A stretch of DNA of 64,000 nt from Gammaproteobacteria bacterium (GCA_026710545.1 JAPOQU010000124.1:62001-126000); one strand, 5' to 3'. Numbered from the stretch's first letter, positions 34,504 to 43,640 are shown. The notes: generated by a model not told the origin, from the letters alone. Translations and numbers: made by a program.

Positions 34504-34515
34504 TCAGGACCCACC

Positions 34516-35832
34516 ATGAGCGCGGGTGAGGTAGAAGAAAATACGCTTTGGAACAAAGTTACGCTGTCTGTGTCAGGCTTTACCTCTTTGACGGGTATCC
34601 ATGAAACTGAAATTGCAGTCGTAGGCGGCGGGGTTGCCGGACTCTCGCTTGCGTACCATTTAACCGAAGCAGGCATGGCGCCTGTGGTATTGGAGGCGCT
34701 AACCCCTGGTGGTGATGCTGCCGGGAAAAGCGCCGGTCTCGTAGTGTCTCTTTCAGTCCGCCACAGCCCGTATGAATTACTGGAACAATACGGTGAAGAA
34801 AAAGGTCGATGCCTTGTGGACATGATAGGAGAGTCCGGGGAATACGTGTTTTCCCTGGTGCGTAAACTGGGTCTCGATTGCGCACCCCAGCAAACGGGAT
34901 TCCTGGGCCCGGCGAGAACCGTTCGGGAGGTTGAACGGGTCAACAAGGTAGCTTCAGAGTGGCGTTCGTTTGGGTACGGGATTCAAACCGTTGATAAGAA
35001 CACAATCTGCCGCCTGACAGGACTGGATACCTACCAGGGGGCGCTGCTGGACCCGGCCGGCGGCGCAATCAACCCGCTTGCTTATGTGCGGGAACTGGCG
35101 CGGGCGGCGACAGGGCAGGGCGCTCGGTTATTCATTAACAGCCCGGTGTTTGAAGTACATAAGACCGGCACAGGATGGCGCCTCGAGTCAGATAAATTCC
35201 GGGTTAATGCAAGAACAGTCGTGCTTTGTGCAGGTGGAGGCAATCGAAAACTGTCTGCCGGCCTCGCCAACACGGTCCTGCCGTTCAGGGTTTTTCAGAT
35301 GGCAACGGAACCTCTGGATAGTGAAGTAAGGGAAGTAATCCTGCCTGAAAACCACTCAATGACAGATGTCAGTCCGAATATTTATTCGATGCGTTACGAC
35401 AGGGATGGACGGCTGATTACGGCCTGTCCTGCATTTATGTTAAATAATGCCAAAAGCCGGATTGTCCATTTTGTCGAAGAACGGCTAAAACACTTCTCTC
35501 CGCTGCTGGCTTCGGCCCGTATCCGCTACCTGTGGATGGGGACGACGTGGATAAGCCGTTCCATATTGCCCAGGTTTACGGAATTGTCGGAAGGATTGTT
35601 TGCCATGCAGGCCTGTAACGGCAGGGGCCTGGCGATTAACACGGTTCTCGGGCGCGAAGCCGCCGGATTTATTAAACAGGGACACACCGGAAAACTGAAT
35701 TTATTGATTGAGAGACCGGATGCAATTCGCCATTACCGTTTGATGTCACACTTACCCGCTATACTTATCAATGCTGCCAGGCTTCGCTCCCGGGTAATGC
35801 ATAGAATCACGGGTCTTCACTGTTACAACTGA
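34516..35832 (+). CDS. FAD-dependent oxidoreductase (DAO family: amine/D-amino-acid oxidase-like)
   Basis: 438 residues. The Rossmann FAD-binding motif VVGGGVAGLSLAYHLTEAG begins at about residue 35, with the following acidic end of the second strand (VVLEA) for the ribose. Residues 190-260 carry GGAINPLAYVRELARAATGQGA and the VVLCAGG strand of the DAO family; AMQACNGRGLAINTVLGREAA near 370 is the C-terminal FAD-site helix. It would oxidise a primary or secondary amine, such as a (N-methyl) amino acid or glycine derivative. It is 12 nt downstream of the DUF3830 gene and forms an operon with it and the amidohydrolase, so the amine may be what the hydrolase releases. Confidence 0.88.
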   Translation: MSAGEVEENTLWNKVTLSVSGFTSLTGIHETEIAVVGGGVAGLSLAYHLTEAGMAPVVLEALTPGGDAAGKSAGLVVSLSVRHSPYELLEQYGEEKGRCLVDMIGESGEYVFSLVRKLGLDCAPQQTGFLGPARTVREVERVNKVASEWRSFGYGIQTVDKNTICRLTGLDTYQGALLDPAGGAINPLAYVRELARAATGQGARLFINSPVFEVHKTGTGWRLESDKFRVNARTVVLCAGGGNRKLSAGLANTVLPFRVFQMATEPLDSEVREVILPENHSMTDVSPNIYSMRYDRDGRLITACPAFMLNNAKSRIVHFVEERLKHFSPLLASARIRYLWMGTTWISRSILPRFTELSEGLFAMQACNGRGLAINTVLGREAAGFIKQGHTGKLNLLIERPDAIRHYRLMSHLPAILINAARLRSRVMHRITGLHCYN

Positions 35833-35888
35833 GTACATGCATTTCCATCGACAAATGGAACAGTAACTTATCAATTCCGGAGAACACC

Positions 35889-37586
35889 ATGAAACACATA
35901 CACGCAGATTTCCTGCCAATTTTAGTTGCCTTCGCTGTTCTTTGCAGCGGCTGTGCCGAACAAAATCGGGCGGCAGACCTGATTATTCACAATGGGAAAA
36001 TTGTCACGGTCGACAAGGATTTCTCCATCGCTGAAGCCGCTGCAGTCAAGGATGGGAAGTTCATGCAGGTGGGAACAGAAGATTCGGTCCTTGAGAGCGC
36101 GGGCCCGGGTACGATGATGGTTGACCTTGGAGGCCAGACGGTCCTTCCCGGGTTCAACGATACCCACAGCCACATGACGACAATGGGGATCAACCTGCCG
36201 ACGATGATAGACCTGACCGAAGTAACTTCGATCGACGATATCAAGCAGGCGGTTGCTGAACGTGTCGCGGTCACGGAAAAGGGCGAATGGATTTTCAGCG
36301 AGGGTGGCTGGTGGCAGTTCATGCTGGAGGATGGGCGCCTGCCCAATCGGCATGACCTTGACGAGGTCTCACCTGACAACCCGGTGACCTTGAAAGGCGG
36401 CCATTATGTCATAGCTAACAGTATGGCGCTGGAACGGGTAGGCTACGACAGGGACAGCGAAAATCCGCCTGGTGGAGAGATATGGAAGGATAATAAGGGA
36501 GAGCCCACCGGCTTTCTTGTGCGCAATGCCATGTACCCGTTTCTGGATCATTTTCAGACACCGGACAGGGAAGTGCAGTTGGATGGTATCCGCCAGGCAA
36601 TCAGGCGCGTGAACAGTTGGGGCATGACGAGCCTGAGAGAACCCGGCGGTAGCCGGGAACTTGTCGATATGCTGCGCGAACTGTATGAAGGCGGGGAACT
36701 CACCGTAAGGATCGACTGGTGCTACGATGTCGACGCCAATACCCCGGAGGATGAGATGGATGCCATGTTCGAAGCCCTGGGAGACCCGGAAGAGAAATGG
36801 GGAGACGGTATGTTCAGGACTGACGGCTTAGCGGAAATGATGCTGGACGGCGCCGAGGAATCTGCCCAGATTCGCACGGAATACCTGGGCCGGCCCGGCT
36901 ACTACGGACTGCGGCTTATTGAACAGGACCAACTGAACAAGTTTGTGCTGGCAGCCGCGCGGCACGGATGGCGCCCGGGCCCCCATGCCGTCGGCGGGGC
37001 CTCCATCGATCAGCTGCTGGATGCTTACGAGTATGTCAACGAACACATCGACATTCGCGACCAGCGCTGGATTGTGGACCACGGCATCCTGCTGCAACCG
37101 GATCATTACGACCGGGTCAAAAGTCTCGGACTGATCGTGCTGCCCCAACCCAGGCACCTGTATATCATCGGCGACAAATTCATAGAGCACTGGGGTGAGG
37201 AACTGGCGCATAAATCCTATCGTCTGAGGGACTGGCTGGACAACGGCATAAAACTTTCACTGGGCGCGGACAAGCCGGTATCTTCCCGTTCAAAACCGAT
37301 AATGCAGATTTACGTCGCAGTCACCAGAGGAACAGGCTGGGGCGGGGTACTCGGTGCGGACCAGGGACTGACCCGGGAAGAGGCCATACGCGGCATTACG
37401 CTGGATTCGGCCTACACCAGCTTTGAGGAAGATGTCAAAGGATCAATCGAGCCGGGCAAGTATGCGGACTTTGTGGTGTTGTCGGACGATATCCTTACCG
37501 TGCCGGCCGAGGATATCAAGGACATTGAAGTCGAGGCAACCGTGCTGGCGGGGAAGGTCGTATACGGTTCATATCCGGCAAACTGA
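35889..37586 (+). CDS. amidohydrolase, YtcJ-like, probable lipoprotein
   Basis: 565 residues. The N-terminus (KHIHADFLPILVAFAVLCSGCAE) has a hydrophobic segment ending in C-S-G-C, an imperfect lipobox, so an outer-membrane lipoprotein is possible. Metal-site features follow: NDTHSHMTTMG (HxH around 98), an HGGH-like shift to GGHYVIANSM, PHAVGG, and the final Asp in LGADKP. The chain contains the E-E-A-I-R-G-I-T-L-D-S and IEPGKYADFVVLS of YtcJ-type amidases, which hydrolyse N-substituted formamides or amides. Expressed 56 nt after the oxidoreductase, with its own ribosome site GGAG. Confidence 0.87.
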   Translation: MKHIHADFLPILVAFAVLCSGCAEQNRAADLIIHNGKIVTVDKDFSIAEAAAVKDGKFMQVGTEDSVLESAGPGTMMVDLGGQTVLPGFNDTHSHMTTMGINLPTMIDLTEVTSIDDIKQAVAERVAVTEKGEWIFSEGGWWQFMLEDGRLPNRHDLDEVSPDNPVTLKGGHYVIANSMALERVGYDRDSENPPGGEIWKDNKGEPTGFLVRNAMYPFLDHFQTPDREVQLDGIRQAIRRVNSWGMTSLREPGGSRELVDMLRELYEGGELTVRIDWCYDVDANTPEDEMDAMFEALGDPEEKWGDGMFRTDGLAEMMLDGAEESAQIRTEYLGRPGYYGLRLIEQDQLNKFVLAAARHGWRPGPHAVGGASIDQLLDAYEYVNEHIDIRDQRWIVDHGILLQPDHYDRVKSLGLIVLPQPRHLYIIGDKFIEHWGEELAHKSYRLRDWLDNGIKLSLGADKPVSSRSKPIMQIYVAVTRGTGWGGVLGADQGLTREEAIRGITLDSAYTSFEEDVKGSIEPGKYADFVVLSDDILTVPAEDIKDIEVEATVLAGKVVYGSYPAN

Positions 37587-37658
37587 CAATTAATCTTATA
37601 TATAACAACCGGCCACAGGAAGCCGGTTACTGATGCCTGACTACGGGAGGATTTGATA

Positions 37659-38924
37659 ATGAATTTCCAGTTTTTCCAGAAGTTACTCCTGACAGCCGGA
37701 AAAACAGCTTTTTTGCTGTTTTGCTGTAACGCGTTTGCAGAACCTTATTGGATAACGGGGGGTACTTTGATTGATGGGACCGGGGCCGAGCAGAGACCCA
37801 ATCCCGGCATTCTCATCAATGAAGGAAACATAGTTTCCCTGGGTAACCCCGGCTCTCTGCCGGAAGATGCACGGGAAATCAATGCCAAGGGGAAATGGCT
37901 GCTGCCAGGACTGTACGACCTGCATGCGCACATTACCTTCAAGCTGGCGGGCGCCCGAGACCTGGAAGACGATGTTATCAATGCCCTGCGATCCGAACGT
38001 TTCCTGGAGCGTTACCAGGAAATAGGCGTCACGGTGGTACGGGACGTGGCGTCCCGCTACCATGTCGGTTACTCGCTCAAGCGGGCTCAGCGGGACGGGC
38101 TTATCGGGGGCGCCAGGCTGTACGTATCGGGTCCGTTGATTACCACGACCGGGGGACATGCCACGGAATTCCAGCCGTTGATACCGCCAATATGGGCAGT
38201 GGAAGCCGACGGCCCCTGGGAATTCCGCAAGCGCGTGCGCGAGGCGGCGAAACTGGGCGCAGACCTGATCAAGACGACGACCCCGTATACGCTGGAGGAA
38301 CTCAGCGCCGCGGTTGAGGAAGCACATTTATGGAAGCTGCGCCTCACTGCACACCTGGGCGGCGCCCAGGACCCGTATCATACTTCCGGACGGATCGCCG
38401 TTGATGCCGGTGTCGACAGCATGGAGCACCTTTATCCGTTCGGTGATGACGCCGTATACCGGGACATGGTGAAGAAAAATATCAACCTGGTGCCGACCAT
38501 CGGCTACCACCTGCGTGAACTGGATGGGGAGTACACGTATCCTCCGGACTACCTGGCGAAACACCTGGGTCACACCTACGAAGGCATGGTCGAGCGGTTC
38601 AGGAGAATGCACGAACTGGGGGTGAAGTTTGCCGTCGGTACGGATTCCAATGCAAAAGACCTTCCGACCATTGACAAGATCTATTTGCAGGAACTGGAGG
38701 GCTTCACATTAGGCGGATTGACACACATGGAAGTCATCCAGGGGGCTACCTTGATCGGCGCGGAAACGATGGGACTTGACGGGGAGGCCGGCAGCATTGA
38801 AGTGGGGAAATGGGGGGATGTGATATTGCTCGATTCAGACCCTCTAGAAAGCCTGGAAGCGCTGGTAAACCCGAGCCTGGTGATGCAGAACGGAGAGATT
38901 GTCTTCAGGAAAAATCCGCAATAG
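37659..38924 (+). CDS. amidohydrolase, prolidase-like, secreted
   Basis: About 421 residues from ATG 37659, which has GGGAGG 8 nt upstream (a TTG at 37653 is in frame but less likely). The signal peptide ends at NAFAEPYW. Metal ligands: LYDLHAHITF (HxH), the Lys-strand GADLIKTTTPYT, IEHLYP-like MEHLYPFG and the Asp in AVGTDSN. The same family as the protein at 32654-34021, with which it shares K-T-T-x-P-Y-T-x-E-E and the C-terminal GKWGDVILLDSDPLE. A third amidohydrolase in 6 kb suggests that amide-bond cleavage is the common task of this region. Confidence 0.9.
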   Translation: MNFQFFQKLLLTAGKTAFLLFCCNAFAEPYWITGGTLIDGTGAEQRPNPGILINEGNIVSLGNPGSLPEDAREINAKGKWLLPGLYDLHAHITFKLAGARDLEDDVINALRSERFLERYQEIGVTVVRDVASRYHVGYSLKRAQRDGLIGGARLYVSGPLITTTGGHATEFQPLIPPIWAVEADGPWEFRKRVREAAKLGADLIKTTTPYTLEELSAAVEEAHLWKLRLTAHLGGAQDPYHTSGRIAVDAGVDSMEHLYPFGDDAVYRDMVKKNINLVPTIGYHLRELDGEYTYPPDYLAKHLGHTYEGMVERFRRMHELGVKFAVGTDSNAKDLPTIDKIYLQELEGFTLGGLTHMEVIQGATLIGAETMGLDGEAGSIEVGKWGDVILLDSDPLESLEALVNPSLVMQNGEIVFRKNPQ

Positions 38925-38944
38925 TGTCTCAGCTTAAAAGTATG

Positions 38945-38977
38945 TTATGTTAAATAGACAAAGTCTATTTAACATAA
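38945..38977. terminator. perfect 15-bp hairpin between convergent genes
   Basis: Arms 38945-38959 and 38963-38977 are exact complements with a 3-nt AAA loop. A second perfect 14-nt palindrome ATTATGCGCATAAT (38983-38996) follows. Both lie between the amidohydrolase stop and the convergent flavin-type gene. A bidirectional terminator is the natural reading, but the stem is AT-rich and lacks a clear T-tract, so a binding site is an alternative. Confidence 0.55.
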
Positions 38978-39100
38978 TATATATTATGCGCATAATGTGG
39001 AGGTATGACAAAGATGCTTAAACAGAAACCTGGAGTTCTGAAATAAATACCCGATTAAAACCAGCGGTTCCGGCGTCTTGCTTGAAGAGCCGAATCAGTT

Positions 39101-39721
39101 TCAGTAAAGGTTGTCCTGGTATTCCTGGTCCACTATTCCCTGTACTTCTTCCCTTGACTTGGGCACACCTGACTGATCCTTGATAACCTGGCCGAATGGC
39201 GCTATCACACCTTTTGCTATGTGCTGGTCGGGGTCCCAGAGTTTTGAGCGTATCAAAGCCTTGCCGCAATGCATGTATGCTTTGGTAACTTTTATGAGAG
39301 TGGCTGTTGCAGGCAATTTGGATCCAGCCTTGCCCAGTTTGAGGAGATCTGTGTCCAGCACTATCTCGGCTTCGCCATGGACACGTAATGTTTCCATAAC
39401 GCCCGGAATAAAAAATATCAGGGAAACCTTGGGGTTTTCCACAATATTTCCGAATCCCTCAACTTTATTATTCCCGGGCCTGTCGGGTATTAGCAGTGTT
39501 TTCTCATCAAGAACTTTAACAAATCCCGGGGCATCCCCTTTGGGTGATACGGCCGGTTGACCTGCGGCCCCGGTGCTGGCTAAACATATGAATGGAGAAT
39601 GTTCTATAAAGTGTCGATGATGCTTGTCAAGCTGTGGCTTTTCTACTGCAACGGCGATGTGCAACGGTTCGCCAAAGTGCTCGCGTAATTCCTGTGGTTC
39701 AGTTATTGTATCCAAAGCCAT
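39101..39721 (-). CDS. pyridoxamine 5'-phosphate oxidase-like FMN-binding protein
   Basis: 206 residues of the split-barrel flavin-binding fold, of the kind annotated as the MSMEG_1061 family. Landmarks are ICLASTGAAGQPAVSPKGDAPGFVKV (FMN phosphate region), TLLIPDRPGNNKVEGFGNIVENPKVSLIFFIPG (residues ~95-125) and the late MHCGKALIRSKLWDP. Likely a small flavoenzyme or flavin/heme-binding protein. It is divergent from the M20 gene (119 nt) and convergent with the amidohydrolase gene. The relation to either is unclear. Confidence 0.85.
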   Translation of the reverse strand: MALDTITEPQELREHFGEPLHIAVAVEKPQLDKHHRHFIEHSPFICLASTGAAGQPAVSPKGDAPGFVKVLDEKTLLIPDRPGNNKVEGFGNIVENPKVSLIFFIPGVMETLRVHGEAEIVLDTDLLKLGKAGSKLPATATLIKVTKAYMHCGKALIRSKLWDPDQHIAKGVIAPFGQVIKDQSGVPKSREEVQGIVDQEYQDNLY

Positions 39722-39840
39722 GATTTATCTCCCGTGTCTTGATGAATCCGGTTTTCAAAATAGTTGATATCTTCTATTCGTTTGATACCCTGAGTTTAAT
39801 ATAATTACAAATGTCGAAAAATTAATTTCTGTCCAAGCCC

Positions 39841-41163
39841 ATGCAAAATTATTCCCTGCTCCTCGTTATCCTAATTCAACTGGCATTCAATGTATCCGCA
39901 GATTCTACGCTTAAAACGGCGATACATGATGATTATCCTTATCTTGAAGCCCTTTATACACACCTGCACATGAATCCTGAGATTTCTTTCCAGGAAGAGA
40001 ATACCAGTGTACGGATGGCGAACGAACTCCGCAGCCTGGGGTTTACGGTCACCGAAAAGGTCGGCGGCCATGGTGTCGTCGGCGTATTGATAAACGGTGA
40101 AGGTCCTACTGTACTGCTGAGAACGGACATGGATGCCCTGCCCATCCTTGAGAAAACAGGAAAACCCTATGCAAGCACTAAAACCACCGTAGACGAGCAC
40201 GGAAATACGGTCAGTGTCATGCATGCCTGTGCCCATGACGTGAATATGACCGTTTTTACCGGTGCTGCCAGGCGTCTCACGGCCATGACTGACAAGTGGC
40301 AAGGTACCCTGGTCATGATTGCGCAACCTGCCGAAGAGCGCGGCGCCGGCGCCCGTGCGATGCTGAAAGACGGCCTGTTCGAACGTTTCCCGCGACCCGA
40401 TTACAACCTGGGCATGCATGTGAGCGCATCCCTACCAGCCGGGACAGTGATCCATACAAAGGGTTATGTGATGGCCAGCGTTGATTCCGTGGATATCACG
40501 GTATATGGCGTTGGAGGTCACGGCGCCTATCCACAACGGACGAAAGATCCTGTCGTGCTCTCGGCCCAGATCATCAATGCCCTGCAAACCCTTGTTTCGC
40601 GCGAGATTAAACCCATAGATGCCGGTGTCGTCACGGTTGGTTCCATACATGGAGGGACCAAACACAACATCATTCCCGATGAAGTGAAACTGCAACTGAC
40701 GGTACGTTCATATACGGATGAAACGCGTGCCAAACTGCTCGATGGTATTAAAAGAATAGCCAGGGGCCAGGCCATTGCCATGGGACTGCCGGACGACAAA
40801 CTGCCCGACGTTATAATTGCGGACGAATCCACCCCTTCCACGTATAACAACCCTGAACTGGCTGATCGCATAGTTAACGTGCTGCAGGCAAAACTGAAAG
40901 ATGTGCCGATAATCCCCGGTGAGCCGGTCATGGGTGGTGAAGATTTCTCCCGGTACGGGCGCGTTGAACCTAAAATACCCAGCCTGTTCCTGTTTATCGG
41001 CGGCGTATATGCCGATAAATATGCAGCGGCCAGGGAAAAAGGTGAAGTCCTGCCCTCCCTGCACTCCCCTTTCTTCGCCCCGGACCCTGAACCGACCATC
41101 CTGACCGGCGTTGAGGTGATGACGACCAGCGCCCTGGAATTGCTGGGGAAAGCCGGTAATTAA
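39841..41163 (+). CDS. secreted M20-family amidohydrolase (N-acyl-amino-acid hydrolase-like)
   Basis: 440 residues with a signal peptide ending at NVSADS. Metal and catalytic features of M20D: RTDMDALPI (Asp), MHACAHDVNMTV, where the usual MHACGHDGH is altered to CAHDVN, a catalytic Glu in QPAEERGAGA, and VMGGEDFSRY near the end. Members cleave amide bonds of N-acyl-amino acids, hippurate or aminobenzoyl-glutamate. The altered His region (GHDGH to AHDVN) should be checked for activity. TATAAT is present about 40 nt before the start but no matching -35 at the right distance was seen. Confidence 0.88.
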   Translation: MQNYSLLLVILIQLAFNVSADSTLKTAIHDDYPYLEALYTHLHMNPEISFQEENTSVRMANELRSLGFTVTEKVGGHGVVGVLINGEGPTVLLRTDMDALPILEKTGKPYASTKTTVDEHGNTVSVMHACAHDVNMTVFTGAARRLTAMTDKWQGTLVMIAQPAEERGAGARAMLKDGLFERFPRPDYNLGMHVSASLPAGTVIHTKGYVMASVDSVDITVYGVGGHGAYPQRTKDPVVLSAQIINALQTLVSREIKPIDAGVVTVGSIHGGTKHNIIPDEVKLQLTVRSYTDETRAKLLDGIKRIARGQAIAMGLPDDKLPDVIIADESTPSTYNNPELADRIVNVLQAKLKDVPIIPGEPVMGGEDFSRYGRVEPKIPSLFLFIGGVYADKYAAAREKGEVLPSLHSPFFAPDPEPTILTGVEVMTTSALELLGKAGN

Positions 41164-41184
41164 TCCCTGATCCAACCCGGCGTT

Positions 41185-42336
41185 CTATGCTTTAACCGCA
41201 CGCAGGATACGCTGTGCCAATCGTTCGCTGAGTTGATCCCAGTAAGGCGCATACTGGCCATGGTCTGCTGCCGCTGTTTTTCGCCCGGCCTGCAATTTCT
41301 CAAGGATAACAACGTCCTGCGTGTTGATTTCATTAAGCAGTTCGGCAAAGCCGGCACGATATTCTTCCAGGGAATCTGACATCATGGCGTCTCCTACCAG
41401 GTATCCGGCAAGCAGTTCATGTGTCAGGGCCGGGCCTTGTGGCGCCAGGCTGATGAGCTGGAGCCAGCTCGGCGTAATCATGAGGAGTGTATTCGGGAAG
41501 ATGAAAACAAGATCTAGCGCATATTCGAAACGCGTTTCGATGCCGGGAAAGAGGGTTGGTACAAATTCCGCCTGATCCCGCCCGCGATCAAAATCAGGCT
41601 TGATAAATCCAAAGATATCATCGCTGAGATAGGTAAACTCCAGACCTGAAAACATTTCGTCAGGGCCTCCCAGCCGGCTGTGTACCCAGGGAACATGGTA
41701 CGTATCCAGAAAATTTTCACAGGCAAGCTTCCAGTTTGATGAGACCGTGTATCTGTTCGAATAAGCAAGTCGAAGCAAGGACAGATCAAAATGGTGCCAG
41801 CGTTGTTGTAACGGGGCGATGAATTCCTCGAAAGGTTGTGCTTTGCCCGACAAATTCACAAATATTATGTCAGCCCATACAGCAAACCGGATGGGCAGTA
41901 AACCCGATTTCTCCTTTATAGTGTTATCAGGAAATGAATCTTTATTGCTGTCGAAATAAGGGGTTGCCATCAGTCTTCCATCGAGGGCATAACCCCAGCT
42001 GTGATACGGGCAACTGAGTAGTCCGCTGCATTTTTGCGGCAGTTCGCCATCAACCAGCTTTAATCCCCGGTGACGGCAGATATTATAAAAAACGTGAACC
42101 TGGTTTTTGCTGTCACGGGTGATTATCAATGGTTCGCCTGCAGCATTGACAGGTAATATTTCCCCGGGAGAGAGAAGCTGTTGAGTAGTAGCGATGCTGA
42201 TCCAGCCTGTGCGGAAACAGCACTCGATTTCCCGGTCGAACTGTTCCCGGCTGGTGTAACTTCTTGCCGGCAGGCAGGTGGCGCCTTCCATGAAGCCGGG
42301 TGGTTGTTTCGGCGTGTCAGAAGCGGAGATAGCCAT
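41185..42336 (-). CDS. Rieske ring-hydroxylating/demethylating oxygenase, alpha-type subunit
   Basis: 383 residues. The Rieske site is C87-x-H89 and C109-x2-H112; the mononuclear iron site is CENFLDTYHVPWVH (D211, H214, H219). The size and the sequence around the C-terminal SRPBCC domain are like choline monooxygenase, glycine-betaine or carnitine monooxygenase-type single subunit oxygenases, so N-demethylation of a quaternary or tertiary amine is a fair alternative to ring hydroxylation. It is the last gene of the minus-strand run that begins near 49.4 kb, 18 nt after the PHP-domain gene. No reductase gene is visible nearby. Confidence 0.88.
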   Translation of the reverse strand: MAISASDTPKQPPGFMEGATCLPARSYTSREQFDREIECCFRTGWISIATTQQLLSPGEILPVNAAGEPLIITRDSKNQVHVFYNICRHRGLKLVDGELPQKCSGLLSCPYHSWGYALDGRLMATPYFDSNKDSFPDNTIKEKSGLLPIRFAVWADIIFVNLSGKAQPFEEFIAPLQQRWHHFDLSLLRLAYSNRYTVSSNWKLACENFLDTYHVPWVHSRLGGPDEMFSGLEFTYLSDDIFGFIKPDFDRGRDQAEFVPTLFPGIETRFEYALDLVFIFPNTLLMITPSWLQLISLAPQGPALTHELLAGYLVGDAMMSDSLEEYRAGFAELLNEINTQDVVILEKLQAGRKTAAADHGQYAPYWDQLSERLAQRILRAVKA

Positions 42337-42354
42337 GTTTGACGTAATGGTAGT

Positions 42355-43611
42355 TTACTTCATCTCATCTTTATGGAACAGCTTGATCCTGCCGTATTCG
42401 CCGTCGTAACCGGCCTCGCGTATTACATCACCATTTCGCATACGGGCGATGGCCTCGGGGAACAGCGGCGAGCTGGAATGGCTTTGTATCTCCTCCAGGG
42501 GAATGTCGGTCAGTAGCGGCAGTTCAGCGCCGAGTTTGTTCAGTACCCGGTCATATTCTCTTGCGACTGTTTTACTGCCGGGACCGACGCCCTCTGTTTC
42601 GGCAATCACCTCCGGCAAAGGGATCAGGCTGACGAACGGCTCGGTGATTTCCGTTTCAGCCTGTTCCGTTCGATCGGCCAGTTCCCGCACGCGGTGCATC
42701 ACACCCAGGGTCAGCGGCTTGTTGCATACAGGGCAGATACCGTCCAGTTCACGGCTCTCTTCAGGAGACAGGCGGATATTGCATTTGCGGTGTCCGTCCA
42801 GGTAGTACTTGCCCTCTTCCGGGAAAAACTCCACGGTGCCGCCGTAACCAGCACCCGTTTCCAGGGCCCGGCGCATGGAAAAATAATCAAGATCGGTAGT
42901 AAAGATACACGCTTCGCGTCCCAGTTTTGCCGGGGAATGTGCGTCCGAATTGGAAACCAGGCGGTAACGGTCCAGGTCGGAAACCAGCCGGATCATTTCC
43001 GGGTCGGCCGAGAGACCGGTCTCCACAGCAAAGATATGCCCAGCCAGGTCGCCGTAGCACTCACCGATGGAATCAAATCCTGATTTTGACCCCAGGACCG
43101 CAAACCAGGGAGTCCAGATATGGGCCGGCACCAGATAGCAGCCCTCCCCTGCCTCCAGCACTATCTCCAGCAAGTGGCGGGAATCAAGCCCCAGGATGGG
43201 GCGGCCATCTGACTTGATATTGCCTATGCGCTCAAGTTTCCTGCTGATAAATTCTGCCTGGTGTAAGGTCGGCACATAGATCAGATGGTGGATTTTGCGT
43301 ATCTTGTCACCCTTCTTGTAAATAGTGGATATCTCTACTGACAGCATAAACCGGGTTATTCCCCGGCAGCTTCCCGGCAATTTCTCACCAATTTCTCTTT
43401 CAAGGTCTTCACGCAGACGGAACAGGCCCGGTTCAGCAGGCGCCAGTTTTTCCTTGATTTCCCTGAACCATGCCGGGTGGGTAAAGTCACCCGTGCCGAT
43501 AACGCTGACGCCTTTCTTTTGCCCCCAGTAGCCCAGGTGTTCCAGGTCGCAATCCTTGCTGGTGGCGCGGGAATACTTCGAATGGATATGAAGATCCGCA
43601 TAAAAACGCAT
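42355..43611 (-). CDS. PHP-domain protein, endonuclease Q-like
   Basis: 418 residues. The PHP metal site is plain: DLHIHSKYS (residues 6-14), GTGDFTHP (~40), SVEIS (~90), KIHHLIY (~107), VPAHIWTPWF (~165), AVETG and SNSDAHSP (~235). After the PHP domain a Cys-rich segment CNIRL..GICPVCNKPLTLG (~275-305) forms a zinc-ribbon-like region. This layout is that of endonuclease Q, an enzyme that cuts DNA 5' of deaminated bases and is mainly known from archaea and some Bacilli. Its presence in a Gammaproteobacterium and inside a metabolic run is unusual. Function is by homology pattern only. Confidence 0.8.
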   Translation of the reverse strand: MRFYADLHIHSKYSRATSKDCDLEHLGYWGQKKGVSVIGTGDFTHPAWFREIKEKLAPAEPGLFRLREDLEREIGEKLPGSCRGITRFMLSVEISTIYKKGDKIRKIHHLIYVPTLHQAEFISRKLERIGNIKSDGRPILGLDSRHLLEIVLEAGEGCYLVPAHIWTPWFAVLGSKSGFDSIGECYGDLAGHIFAVETGLSADPEMIRLVSDLDRYRLVSNSDAHSPAKLGREACIFTTDLDYFSMRRALETGAGYGGTVEFFPEEGKYYLDGHRKCNIRLSPEESRELDGICPVCNKPLTLGVMHRVRELADRTEQAETEITEPFVSLIPLPEVIAETEGVGPGSKTVAREYDRVLNKLGAELPLLTDIPLEEIQSHSSSPLFPEAIARMRNGDVIREAGYDGEYGRIKLFHKDEMK

Positions 43612-43640
43612 TTCTGTAATTTGGAATCAGGAATTAAGAA

